A DNA stretch of 64,000 bases. Origin: Xiphydria camelus (taxonomy: Eukaryota; Arthropoda; Insecta; Hymenoptera; Xiphydriidae). Under the pieces are notes generated by a model. It worked only from the letters and a program-made list of their open reading frames with translations, was not told the origin of the DNA and ran no database searches. Location of the stretch: NCBI GenBank assembly GCA_963678675.1, contig OY783191.1, forward strand, positions 16,211,096 to 16,275,095, in the 5' to 3' direction. Below are positions 33,779-45,249 of the stretch, in pieces (positions within the stretch are counted from its first letter, which is position 1; each line of letters begins with the position of its first letter). Position numbers and translations under genes: made by a program.

Positions 33779-34036
33779 TGTATAGTCGAAAGCTGTCTTT
33801 AGAAAGTATAACATAAAAACCGTTTTCAAACTTGAAAACACTTTCAAAATTTTTTAATTCAGGATAAGATAAGTTAAAGATAGATTTGAATAACAATGTT
33901 GTTTACAAGATTAATTGTAAAGATTGTGGTAAAAAGTATTATATATTGGTGAGACAGGCGGATGCCTTAAAAACGCTTATATGAACATCAGTATAATGTT
34001 AGAATGGGCAAAGGAAGCACTGGTCTGTCTAAGCAT
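33779..34036 (+). pseudogene. Penelope GIY-YIG, first half
   Basis: The linker and the start of the GIY-YIG domain (KINCKDCGKK, then a broken YIGET with an extra base pair, and KRLYEHQ) run to the insertion point of element E after SKHA. A stop occurs near 33863. The second half is at 36805-37038. Confidence 0.75.
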
Positions 34037-34449
34037 AGACCATGAGCTACCAATATGAAACCTCCCCCCCCCCCCGTGGGAATTTCTGACTCACATATTT
34101 TTTTGTTGGTATTGCCATCTAGTTTAAGGTTTTAGTTGTTTGTCTCTTGTCAATTACAGCATATCCCGAAAAACCACGAAAACACGAAGCAAATGACCCT
34201 TTTTCAATTCATTCCCATTTCATTAAAATTTTTCGTTGAAGAAGGTATGTTTATAAATAATATTTTGTGCAGGAATTCTTCCCTGAGTTTTTAGTTACAT
34301 ATTCTTCCATTTTTTATTGTAAATATGACCCTTAACACAAAATTCTCATTATGTGAATATAAACGAAAGCATTCTAGTTATAATAATGAAAATTCACTTT
34401 CAACCTCAAAATCAAATAAGAGCATTTCATTTTATAACAGCATCTGTAA

Positions 34450-36698
34450 TCAGCAGTTTTCTTCTTCATCCTCATATACTATATCGGCTAAGTTAACTAC
34501 TTCTGGATCATCTCCATCTTCAAACTCATCTGGATGAAAGTTTTCCATAACGTCGGTTAATTTGTGCGGCAACGGATCCCCTTTAATCCAATCAAACTTC
34601 AGTTGTCTATTCTTCAACTTCCAGCCATGTCCCACTGGAGTTGGTAGTATGGATTTAGCGACGTGTGCATTGTTCCATATCGATACCTTACTTTGAAAAC
34701 CTCGTAAGTGTAATTTTTTACAAAAATGCCATTTATAGCTTACTGTGTTCAGATTTTAAACCCTAACGCGGTAAGCTATAAATGGCATTTTTGTCAAAAA
34801 TTGCACTTACGAGGTTTTCAAAGTCAGGTATCGATATATAGCACAGGTAGTTTGCACGACTGATGTGCTTTTCAAGTGAAGCTTTACAAGGAGGTAGTAG
34901 ACTCAATTCGACACCTTGTGTATTTGGCAATGCAAATGTCATTGTGGGAGAGTATTTTTGTGTGAACAAATCGTACCCCCCGTAGCTTATTTATATATGT
35001 GTATCCCTTATCACTGTACAAGCAACAGACGAATTCCTCTAGGCCTGTCTGTAACATGTTTGTAATTGTAAGTGATGATCCTAATGATCTAACGATAGGC
35101 ACACATTTCGAAAAGTTCCAATTTAGATTTTACTGACGTTCCATGACGAACAAAAGAACTGGTAGTGTCGCATCTGGATAATGCATGCATATTCAACATA
35201 GCATGCTCTTTGCTACACCTAAATCCCGAGAAATGATGGTGACATTCATGACCCTTCGTTTGATTCCAGTTCCTGTATCAAACAGTAACACGTTTTCAAT
35301 TTCGTTGGCGTAACTTAACAACAACATAAAAACATCTGTGTCTGATGATCTAATTCTGATAGGCAAATTGTCTTGACAGGATTGAGAAGCATGAAAGCAA
35401 TGTAATGTAATTTTAGTATCCGCCTCCTCTTGTGAAGAGCATAGCTCTTCTTGTATCGTATAATTCACAGTTGAACCGTCTTCGCTAGTAAACAACGTGC
35501 ACTGATCATTATGTGATGAGTAAAGATTTCTACCATGAAAATAGTGGGCATATATGTCTCGTTTCCATTTATTATGTAGAAGGTTGACAAGTTGTTCCTT
35601 GTTTTTGCCATTACTGAGGAATTTTTTCCAATCCCGAGGAATCTTGGTCTTAGGTATCTCCACGGCCCCTTCTTAGTTCCGCAATGTTTTTAATAGATAC
35701 ATCTGAGTAAGTATCCGTCACGAAATCTATCTTCTTCCATTTTGGAAAGTGGCTTATGACTATCTCGGCGAGCTCACCAAAGGTTTCTGGAATGTTACTG
35801 AGAGAGCTTGAAAGTAAGCCATGCCATCAATCATATAAATGCATTCTTCAACCTTAGGAGGTTCATTTACCGCACCCTTGATCTCCAAAGCATGGAGTAG
35901 TTTGGCCTTGTTTGTTTTTGTAGGACACCCATCAGCAGTTGCTAATGCCCATGGTACTGGTCCTAATGGATAGGATAACAGCATCTCTAGGCTAATTTGA
36001 CGTTCCTGGGGCAGGAGCAAAGCTCGACCAAAAATATTTCTTTCTGTTCTTATCTCAACTAATCTGTTTTGAGAGGACGTAACAATTATCTTCTCTTGAA
36101 TACTCTTAAAAGTTTTAAGCTTTTGTCTCTTCAGTGGTTCATGAAATTTTTTATTCTTTAGAATAAATCTGTCTTGTAGGAAAGTGTTGTAGGCAGCTTT
36201 CCCCAGAATATCTACATTGAGTAAATCTTCTTCCACCGATTCAGGTGCAGGCCTTCCAGATGATAAACAGAACAGAGAATCCTTGTCGTCAACTTCAAAT
36301 GGATTGATATATTACTCAATAGCTTCAATTACTTTCAAGACACTTTGCTCACTTCGTTTCATTTCTCCTATTTGCATGTCTCGGTGAGAGGAATCTGATG
36401 TATGTAACATACTTGCTTTTTCAAATGCCAATTCTACATATTTAGCACGTTCATGCCTTGTAATACACCATCGTGCATATGCCCAGAAATTTCTGCTGTA
36501 ACCCACTATGCCGCCGGTACATTTGGCATATCGATTGATTGTCTGTTCTATTGTGATGTGAATAGAATTTCTAGATCTTGGAACTTGTGATCTACAGACG
36601 CTATTAAGGGGTATGAATCGACCTTCCGAATTCCGTCGCTCAGTGCGACGGAACACTGTAGTTTTCCACGTTTTTCCGGGATATGCTGTAATTGACAA
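34450..36698 (-). pseudogene. Element E gene, EADT/SDTDV family
   Basis: Fragments in order from the 5' end on the minus strand are SIHITIEQTINRYAKCTGGI, a helical part, NPFEVDDKDSLFCLSSG, SYPLGPVPWALATADGCPTK, TKIPRDWKKFLSNGKN, CSSQEEADTKITLHCFHAS, RSSDTDVFMLLLSYA, TNMLQTGLEEFVCCLYSDKG and GHGWKLKNRQLKFDW. In my recollection the same order occurs in many unnamed arthropod and cnidarian transposon proteins. The EADT and SDTDV acidic motifs resemble the acidic residues of XPG/PIN nucleases; that is inference. In-frame stops, at least two frameshifts and a MITE (34677-34837) make it a pseudogene. The N-terminal third is missing. Confidence 0.7.
34677..34837. mobile_element. Palindromic MITE, ATATCGATACC family, copy 2
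   Basis: Same termini and arm sequence as 29093-29257. It interrupts the element E gene between the SLLPPCKASLEKH and GHGWKLKN segments. Confidence 0.8.
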
Positions 36699-36804
36699 GA
36701 GGCAAGCAACTAAAACCTACATGGCCAATACCAACAAAAAAATATGTGAGTCAGAAATTCCCGGGGGGGGGGGGGGGGGTATACACGAGCCTTCGCTCTA
36801 GCAT

Positions 36805-37038
36805 GCAATTGGTAATAAACATGTTTTTGAGTTTCATAATTCTAAAATTTTGTCACGAGAAAAACATTGGGCAAAGAGAAAAATGTTAGAAAGTTTTTAT
36901 ATTAACAAAAATAAAGACAATATAAATATTAAAACTGATAGTGTTGAACTTCATCAAATTTATCAATCAATAATTAAACAATTAAAATGTAGATGTAACA
37001 ATAATATTGATTATAGTGATTGGTTTATGGGTTATTAA
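36805..37038 (+). pseudogene. Penelope GIY-YIG, second half
   Basis: The frame resumes directly at element E's right duplication with the ANKH-type segment, then FHNSKILSREKHWAKRK, and ends at the TAA near 37036. It matches the inverted copy at 31827-32060 residue for residue over most of its length. Confidence 0.75.
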
Positions 37039-37148
37039 CAATACTTTCGTAATTTACATTATTAAGATGACAGTGTTATTAGTAAATATTGTTAGGGGGT
37101 TAAGAAGAAGGAAAATATGTAAGTGGGGAGTGGAGGGGATAACGGTTT

Positions 37149-37377
37149 GTTGAAAAGGCTACAACGATATGGAACAACAAAGGCACGCGATGCACACGCG
37201 TAGGAATATAGAACCGACTAACTGGTAGGTGCAGCGGCCGCGACTAGAGGGAGGGCGCTGCGTCGTCGTGGCGGCATAGGGAAATCGGCCCCTATGGTAA
37301 GGCAGTGGCGACCCCGCGCACTACATCCGATCGTATTAAATCGCCTCGCCCACGACGCTCGATCCTGGTCGTGCTTC
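37149..37377. other. GC-rich block unique to right end of Penelope element
   Basis: About 230 bp of GC-rich sequence lies between stretches that are contiguous in the inverted left copy (around 31430-31485), so it was inserted in the right copy or lost from the left. It contains GCGGCCGCGACTAGAGGG. No clear inverted ends, poly(A) or tRNA-like box was found. Confidence 0.5.
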
Positions 37378-37539
37378 AATACGGTTGATAAAGTTATAGA
37401 TATAAATAGGGAATTCAAGTATCTGTGGGTCATTACGTCTCTGAAGAGGGTTCGAAGAGGAACCGAAACGTCAGATGTGTATTGATTATTGTTGTTGTTT
37501 GGCCTGATTATTACCCATTGAAAGTTAAATTAAATTAAT

Positions 37540-38399
37540 TTTAAACTACTACAGGCAACAGAAGCATTATCTTAAGAATTTTCTGTTATTATAATAGCTG
37601 ATGCGCGCGCGTCTGTGTGTGTACATCCTGTGTGATGAGTAAAGTTTTTTGGATATAAATTAGAATCGTACTTTTGAAAAATGCCATTAAAGTAGTTCGA
37701 TGATGTTTAGCCGAGTTCAAATTTATATTATATAAAAATGAATTTTATTATTGAATAAAATAAACAGCATAAAAGTGATGGAATCATGAAATATTGCGTT
37801 CTTAATTTGTGAACATGATTACTAATATGTATTTGTCTCTATGTAATTATTTATTCACATTGGAAATAACTTATTCAACCACTTAAAGACTTCGATTTGA
37901 CTAAGTTTTTAGATAGTACCAATCCTTTGAGTTATAATTTTCACGAATATTCTGGTACAATTATAACCCTTCTTCGTAGAGTTCTATCCAAAAAATACGT
38001 ATATAATATTATTACATAATATTATATACCTTATAATAGGCATTATATAAAGCTATATTACAAAATATAAAGCACATCTGAACGAAACAGAAATAAATTC
38101 TGAACAATTGTAGGTTAGATCGAAAAATACCGCGGGCTTGTCTTTAACAATTAATTTCTCAGTAGCAGTATGGTCAATAATTTTGCAATTTTGCATACAT
38201 GTTCACGGAATTATATTAGCATTAATGATTTTTTATCTTTCTATTATAAAAAGTTCCTAATTTTCGAGTATATTTCTAGTTTTTAACCAACTTAACCTTT
38301 CCCCTTAATTATTAAATGGTTTTATCTTTCAATTGAACAAAAAAACATGGTTAAGTTGGTAAGGTTTTTTCATCGGACTACCTTAATTTATATACCTAT
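37540..38399. other. Intronic sequence, no feature recognised
   Basis: AT-rich host intron sequence with no repeat termini or coding signal that I can support. Confidence 0.4.
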
Positions 38400-38900
38400 A
38401 GTGTGTCTCACAATGACCGTGACAGCGGGAAAATGGAGATTCTTTGTTAAAAACTAGGTGTATAAATGGCAGGATATAATATCGAGGGGCAATAGTTAAG
38501 AAACTAAAAAATTCTTAAGATGACCAATAGGATGGCTGTTCATTTGGCAAACGTCGTTAACCCATAAATAGGTAAACATAAGGGGCTCCGTCCAAGGCCT
38601 GCTTCGATATCGCACTCATAAATGATGTCTCAATCAACTAACAGCAGTTCAGCGTTAGAGATTTTTTCTGCAAGTACGACCAGAGCAGATCTTATTGTTA
38701 GACGAAGCCCCTTATGCTTACTGTTTATGGGTCAATTACATTTGCCATCTGAACTGTCATCCTACTAGTCATGATGACTCTTAAAACTCTGTTAGCTCTT
38801 TAACTATTGCTCCCTCAATATTATATCTTACACTTTATACACTTAATTTTTAACGAGAAATCTCCCATTTCCCGCTGTTACGGCCATTGTGGGACATACT
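38400..38900. mobile_element. Foldback MITE, 501 bp
   Basis: The ends AGTGTGTCTCACAATGACCG and an inverted near-copy (AGTATGTCCCACAATGGCCG) match over arms of about 180 bp. A second inverted pair (CATAAGGGGC) is nested near the centre. Two ORFs overlapping the right end are by-products. No gene. Confidence 0.75.
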
Positions 38901-39286
38901 GTGTACGATGGGCCGTCCCAGAGGTTTATACTGGGTGTGGCTAAATATGTTAATGTGTATCTCATAGCCAAACAATGAATCGGAGGATTTAAGAAATGAC
39001 CGACAATGCGTAGTTCGAATTTGTGTAGCCTCATTTGTCAATACTGACGCTACCGACCAATCAAAATATCAACGGGACAAGTATGGACTGACCGCTACAT
39101 TCCCCCTATGCTATCCGATTGTCAGCTGTACTCATAAGAAAGGTTACCCTACTGACGCACTTCGATTTTGACGAAACTCAGCAGAATTAAGGTTCATCAA
39201 AAAATAAGAGACCCGTATATTTTTGTTTCTGCGGTGGACTCGATTTTAAAGGGGGTTTCGGCCCTCTAAAGTTGGTCCCCCTTTAA

Positions 39287-41988
39287 GGGATCTACCCTAA
39301 TTAGACGGGCAAAAAAAGTGCTATTTTCACGAATTTTTTTGACCGGTATAAATTATAAATATGGATATAAAAAGTGTTAGGCCTAAAAAACACACTCTTA
39401 AAATACACCAAAAAAATTTTTTTATATTCATTTTACTCAGTTTTCGTACAGAAAAATGGGGGAGAAGACAGGTCCAAAAAAAAAGATGGGTATGCGCTGT
39501 TGATAAAATCTCTGGAATGGATGATCTGAAAAAAAATGGTTTTAGATTCAGTAGGTAAATGGCTATAGCGCATATCATACGATTTTTGATTTTTCTAAAA
39601 ATGACAAAATGGCGGCCATTTTTCCAGAAACTACGAAAGAACACGTTTTTTTTCATCGTTTTTTGCAAAAAAAATACACCCAAAATTTCAAAATTCGTAT
39701 GATATGCGTTATAGCTATAGTCATAAAGAACATGTGGTAAAATTTTGGTAAGGGTCGGTTGAATAGTTTCGGAGATTTTGTCAACGAGCCGTCCAAAAAC
39801 GTCATTTCGAGAAAAACGCATTTAAAGTTTTCTTTAACGAAAAATCGTGAAAAAATCTTACTTTATGCCTTCAGTTTCTTCATAGCCCTCATTTTCATCC
39901 AAAATAGCCTGCCTTCGTTTCGTTCTGGCTTCCTTAGAAGCATCGCTGCTGCGGCGGTTCGCAAGTTGTATGCGTGTTCTGTGACGGTCAGCGATGAATT
40001 GCTCGGCGGTCGGGCCGATTTTGACGCCCATTACTTCCAAGATTTTTAATACTGGCTGTAATCCCTCGTTAAAAATACAAGCAGCTGTTTGACACGCTAT
40101 TTCAACAATTTTTTTTCTGCTAAAGATGTGTTTCGGAGCCATTGACCAGGCGCATTTGTTGGAAGGTTCGTTATTATTCTGCGTGTTTCCGCCGAGGCAT
40201 CTTTCAAGTAGTTCTTGTTTTGTCAAATCGTCGTAGATCGGTTTTAGAACTTCTTGAACATCTTCAGCGAGAGCAGGAGGATGTTTGAACTTATGAACAG
40301 ATTTATTTTTTACAGCTTTCTCTTGTATTTACACCAGGATTCAGAACAGTATGAATGCTGTGGATTGCTGTCAGTTGAAATCTTATGATAAAATCCTGCC
40401 CAAATCTCCTTGCGCATTTCTTCCACGGAATCGGGATGTCTTTGAATTGCTAAACCATAGTTTTTTTGACAGTTCTTTCATTAATTTGATCGTTAAATCC
40501 TGAGTTTTTACAACAGGAACTTTTTTTACGACGGTTTTTTTCTTCTTCGCGACAACTGTTTTTGCTGCTCTTTTTTTCGCTGGTTTTTTTTTCTCGTCCT
40601 TCTTTGCAGTTTTTCTTGCCTGTGTAAGAATTTTTTTAGCTTCACTAGCACGCTTGAAAATCCTTTTTGCGACGTGTAAGACGCACTCTAACTTTTTTAC
40701 AATAAAATCTTCGCCATACGGTTGTGTATTGAGCAGCGTTTTGAAAGTCTTCGTGTCACCATCTCCGATGTAAAAACCATAACGCACAGAACATTTTTCG
40801 AGAGATTCCCAAAACATTTCACATACACCGTCAACTTTCATTTTTCCAGCACTACCAGAGTGATTAGCACTACAGTCTCTTTTGTGCACTTCGTACCACG
40901 CTGCGTATTCAATCGTGTGTTCTATTCCTTTTTTTTCTCGCACGCTTTGCAGTAACTTGATCTGAAAGCAACGTTTGCAATTTTTTTACTGTGTTTATAT
41001 ATCAAAGAAATTATGCCGATAAGAGAAGAAAATCCTCTTTTTTGCCAGGAACCGTCTCCTGTGAAACAGTTAAAATATCTTCGGGTTCTCCGTGCTGAGC
41101 ATTCAAGAGTTTTTCTTCTCCAACAGCTTTGAGCGTTACTATATCGAACACACTTTTCACCGCGATAGAGATTGTATCAATAATATAATAATAAACAGAG
41201 GAGCTTATTCCAGGTCCAAGTTCCATGAGGCCACAAAACGTGTTGATACCACTCAATCCAATATCAATCAAACGCATAACATACACTAGACGACGATTGA
41301 TTTCGTATCCAGTCGCAATCATCGGACACGAATTGATATATTTTTTGCCACACTCACACGTAACACAAAGTTTAAAACCGAGTCCTCGCTGTCCATACTT
41401 TGTGAATGCAACATCTTTATCACACACTTTACATTTTAAAAACTCTTGTAACGTAGAAAAAACCAGGAAAAACTGTATAACACTGTATTGTGACGTTTGA
41501 TCTACGTGTACGTTGAAACTCGTATCTTCCGACTTTTTTAACTTCGCCGCAGATGTACTAGTATGACTTGTATTTGCCTCATGGGCATGTAGAAGCACTC
41601 CATGAAATTTTCGCTTTTTCGGCTTTGAACCTGGACGTCTCCAGTTGGCAGTTTGATGTAAAATCTTCTTTTCCATTTCGGGAATCACGAGTACAGATGT
41701 TGACGGTTGAAAATTTCAAACACGACTAATGTAGAGAGAACGTTGTATAGTCGGACGATACTTACAAAAGATAACAGCACCTCATTTATATAAAGGCAGG
41801 TAGGCAGTACCGTTCCGAGCGGTGCGTATATTAGCGCGCTCAGATAGCTAGGTAAATGTCGCTCAAAAGTACACTTAGACTGCTCGGATCTTTATAAAAT
41901 TTTAGCATGATACTTTTAAATATGTATACTTTCGAAAAATGCAATAAAAAAAATCGATTTTTCGAAAATTCTAATTAGGGTAGATCCC
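39287..41988 (-). mobile_element. TTAA transposon K (Kolobok-type)
   Basis: TTAA at 39283-39286 and 41989-41992 flanks inverted ends GGGATCTACCCTAATTAG. It is 2.7 kb with one transposase pseudogene on the minus strand. TTAA duplication with purine-starting ends fits Kolobok rather than piggyBac. The opposite arm of structure I provides an unoccupied version of the site. Confidence 0.8.
39858..41688 (-). pseudogene. Transposase of element K
   Basis: A basic N terminus leads to a Cys-rich part (CKVCDKDVAF and CVTCECGKKYINSCPM) and then GYEINRRLVYVMRLIDIGLSGINTFCGLM. After a frame change come GKMKVDGVCEMF, GFYIGDGDTKTFKTL and KLECVLHVAKR. After a Lys-rich insertion comes LLERCLGGNTQN, and ANRRSSDASKEARTKRRQ ends the protein. 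I recall this order from arthropod proteins annotated as Mutator-like transposase domain. A 2-bp gain in the ILTVSQETV region, a second frameshift near 40945 and a stretch with stops at 40226-40383 inactivate it. The Asp pair in GDGD is a likely catalytic site by analogy. Confidence 0.75.
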
Positions 41989-42113
41989 TTAAGCTATCTC
42001 GGAAAGGAAGCGAACTAGAATAACAGTTTAAATACAAAAGTTGTACAGTTTTTTACGAACAATAAAACGATCGTAACAAATTAAAAATAAATTTTAAAAA
42101 TATTCACTGTTAA

Positions 42114-42227
42114 CACGTTCGCTACCGCCGGCTCCGATCGGAGAAACATTGTCGTGCACATTACATTATTCAGTCTGTTACCGGCACTGAGCGCGATGCA
42201 ATCAATCTGCAAGTGGCAGCGAATGTG
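42114..42227. mobile_element. piggyBac-like MITE, copy 2
   Basis: TTAA at 42110-42113 and 42228-42231. The inverted ends are the same as in 1179-1335 but with only one CTCCGATCGGAG block. It is inserted in the left arm of structure I. Confidence 0.75.
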
Positions 42228-42394
42228 TTAAGTAATTTTTGAAAATTTTAATTTTTTTTACAAAAACATGGAGCAAATTTAATTCTGAAATCAACTATAT
42301 CTAGTTTTTTAATTTTTCCTCTTACAATCTTCCAAATTTTCAACTACTATGTCGAGCTCGATGGCCGGAGCTACTGAGACGCAAGGAGAGTCAT

Positions 42395-43195
42395 TATCAT
42401 AAAGTTATCAGTCCTAAGACTGGTTTGATACCATTCTCCATCTTTTCCTAGCCTTCGCTAGTCTTTTCATTTCCCTGTATTTCGAACAACCTACGTCCTT
42501 AACGATTTGCGAAATGTAGTCTAACCCTGTAAGGTTCACGCTATTACTTTTCAATCCAAAAATATGGTTTTCTTGCTATGTATAAAAAAATACCTACAAA
42601 CCTTGTTCATATGAATATATTAAAATATATTAAAGCAATTGTTATAAAAAAAAGTTAAGTTTGTAGTTGTTACCAAAATGTCAACATATAGGTGTACAAT
42701 TCATTAAAAATGTTGTAGGACACCTAAAATTTTGTTGTAACCATATTGCTACAAGGTCTCTTACAGGGCTAACCGCGGCCTACCTACACCTCTCTTTTTT
42801 CCCGTTTCTGCTTCTAAGGGCCGGTTTTACCAACAGGTATAAACACGGTATATAGCGCTATACTGAGAATACCCATAAGGCTTATTGCTGGTTATTCTCA
42901 GTATAGCGCTATACCGCGTTTATACCGTGTTGGTAAAACCGGCCCTAAGATGTCTCTTAGCAGTCCCTCATGTCTTAATATATGGCCTATCAGCTGATCT
43001 CTTCTTTTTGTTATTTTTCCAGAGTCGTCGGTTTTCCCCAACTTTTTTTAAGATTTCTTCATTTGTGATTTTCTCGATCCATTTTACTTTTAGCATTCTC
43101 CTGTAGCACCACATTTCGAAACTTTCTAATTTTTTCTTTACCATCGTTCCTATCGTCCAAGATTCGCACCCGTAGAAAACTGTACTCCACACGTA
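42395..43195 (-). pseudogene. Non-LTR retrotransposon RT C-terminal remnant
   Basis: The minus-strand frame from 43192 reads MWSTVFYGCESWTIG, then ESFEMWCYRRMLKVKWIEKITNEEIL, the thumb-side tail typical of LINE reverse transcriptases of the CR1/RTE-like kind. After the palindromic MITE at 42817 it continues with GKKRGVGRPR-like sequence and ends KYREMKRLAKARKRW near 42430. It is 5' truncated and frame-broken. Confidence 0.7.
42817..42946. mobile_element. Palindromic MITE, 130 bp
   Basis: The ends AGGGCCGGTTTTACCAACA fold on their inverse with a loop of about 20 bp. It splits the LINE remnant at 42395-43195. Confidence 0.8.
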
Positions 43196-45249
43196 TGTGT
43201 GTGTTTGGAGTAATTTTTTCCTACTCTAGTCCAGTCATATCGTACATCCAACCTTGCAATAATTAGGGTAAACCTAATTTTTTTATATGTTAGGATCCAC
43301 CTGAGTAGTATAAATCCAGATTTGCAACCCTGAAAAAGTTGTGCTACCTAAGATATAGCCAAAAAACCGCGATATGTTTGGACTTTTTTCAATTCCTTGC
43401 CAAAAAGACACTAAAGGGAACTTCTGGCGAAAAAAATCATTCTTACCTTTTCTAAAGTAGATAAAATTTGCTACAATTTTAGCTCTAGCCGAGTTCGGTA
43501 GCTCTTGTAGTTGATGAGATACAGCTTTGCAAAAATGACAATTTTTTTCTAAAACGAGCAAACTTTAGCTTACGCTCTACTTTCGAGTGAAATATTTTCA
43601 AAAGTACAATTCTACATAAAAACTTCGCAAAATAAAATTTTAGAAAATTTAATTACCTTCCACTTAAAAATGGCCAAAATCCAAAAAAGTCACAGTGAGA
43701 TATTGATAGAAGCCTAAGGCGAGGAGAGCGGGATCAGGTAGGAGGGAAATAATTATTTCATTGGACCAACAGTGATTTTGTTACTCGAACCAGACCAGGT
43801 GATTCTTATAGATTTATGTGCGCTAAAAACAAATCTGACTTTCAAATTTGCGACGTTGGTCAGGATTTCGAAATAGTTGAGGTTAAATATACGAAAACGG
43901 GCGATTTTGGCCATATTTACGGGTCTATTACAATGAAAATAAAAAATGTTTCTTCATTGCACTTACTTATTTGAAAGTTTTTGAGCTTTTCAATATATTA
44001 CTTGATTATTCCTAAATGATTTTACAAAGCCAAATTTCACTACGACAAGTCGATCATGTAGGTCCACCGCACCACGCGTCTGATATATTTAGGCCATATT
44101 CACGGCTCTATTACAATGAAACAAAAAATTTTTCCTTAATTGCACTTACAGCATTTGAAAGTGTAATTCTTGAACTTTTCAATACATTACTTGATTGTTC
44201 CTAAACGATTTTATAAAGCCAAATTTCAGTACGACAAGTCTATTGTTCAGATTCATTTAGGCGTGTAGCGCGGTAAACCCACACGATCGACTTGTACTGA
44301 AACTTAGCTTTATACAATCGTTTAGAAACCATCAAGTAATGGACTGGAAAATTAAAAAACGAGACTTTCAAATGCTCTAAGTGCAATTAAGAAACATTTT
44401 TTAGTTTCATTGTAGTAGAGCCGTGAATATGGCCTAAATGTATCAGACGCGTGGTGCGGTGGACCTACATGATCGACATTTCGTACTGAAATTTGGTTTT
44501 GTAAAATTGTTTAGGAACAATCAAGAAATGTATTGAAAAGTTGAAAAATGACACTTCCAAATGCTGTGAGTGCAATTAAGACAAATTTTTTAGTTTCATT
44601 TTAATAGAGCAGGGAATATGGCCTAATAGTCCAGGGAAATAAGGCATATAAAAACCCCATCTGCGGAATGAGAGAAAGCAAGCTAGATTTTTGCAGAGAT
44701 CTTCCTTTTGATGTTCTAATGAAGCATCAAAAAGTCTCATATGCTCACCCTTGTGCGTTTCGAGATATCGAAGGTCAAAGGTCATGAAAATCAGTTTTTT
44801 GCGAAAATCTCGCTTCCGACTAGTCTGATGTCTTAAGAAGTTTTAACAAAATTTACGTAAAACAGTATTCTCTACAAGTTTGATTATATACATTTTTTTG
44901 TACGATCAACCGTCTTCGAGATATACCGTGAAGAAGCGGGAGCGCGCATTTTTGAATAGGTAATACTGTATATACTGCTTAGCTATAACTATAAATGCAC
45001 TTTTCTTAGTAGTTACTAAAAAATTGAATTCCTATTATTGTTTCAATTAAAAGTTTGTTCATTTATAAAAAAATATAATAAATAATTCATAACAAATAAT
45101 ACATCCTTTTCCGCACTACTTTTGAAGTAGAATGGAAGGTGCGTTTTTTTAAGATATGTTACTACAACCACATGTACCTACTACCCTAATCCATGTTTAC
45201 CCTACTGGCCTAATCCATGTTTTCGATATTAACCAAAGTTTCTGAACAG

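Larger units (their letters stand above)
34037..36799 (-). mobile_element. DNA transposon E, poly-C termini
   Basis: The 5-bp target duplication AGCAT (34032-34036 and 36800-36804) and the uninterrupted host frame on either side define the ends exactly. The terminal repeats of about 150 bp include a homopolymer (14 C on the left, 17 G on the right), then GGGAATTTCTGACTCACATA and further matches to about 34190 and 36655. It carries one broken gene and a small palindromic MITE at 34677. I cannot assign it to a named superfamily with confidence. Confidence 0.75.
31274..37539 (+). mobile_element. Penelope-like element with inverted ends
   Basis: RT and a C-terminal GIY-YIG endonuclease lie on the plus strand. 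An inverted copy of the 3' part (GIY-YIG and 3' untranslated sequence) occupies the left end, 31274-32085. The outer ends match inverted (TAATAATCAGGCC and GGCCTGATTATTA). Inverted partial copies at the ends are a known Penelope arrangement. The element is broken by MITEs at 31668 and 33343 and by element E at 34037. Confidence 0.8.

Noticed and set aside
39327..39821. 164-codon minus-strand frame near the end of element K
   Set aside because: Phe/Leu/Lys-rich translation of AT-rich, partly inverted sequence; no transposase motif and it lies beyond the transposase stop.
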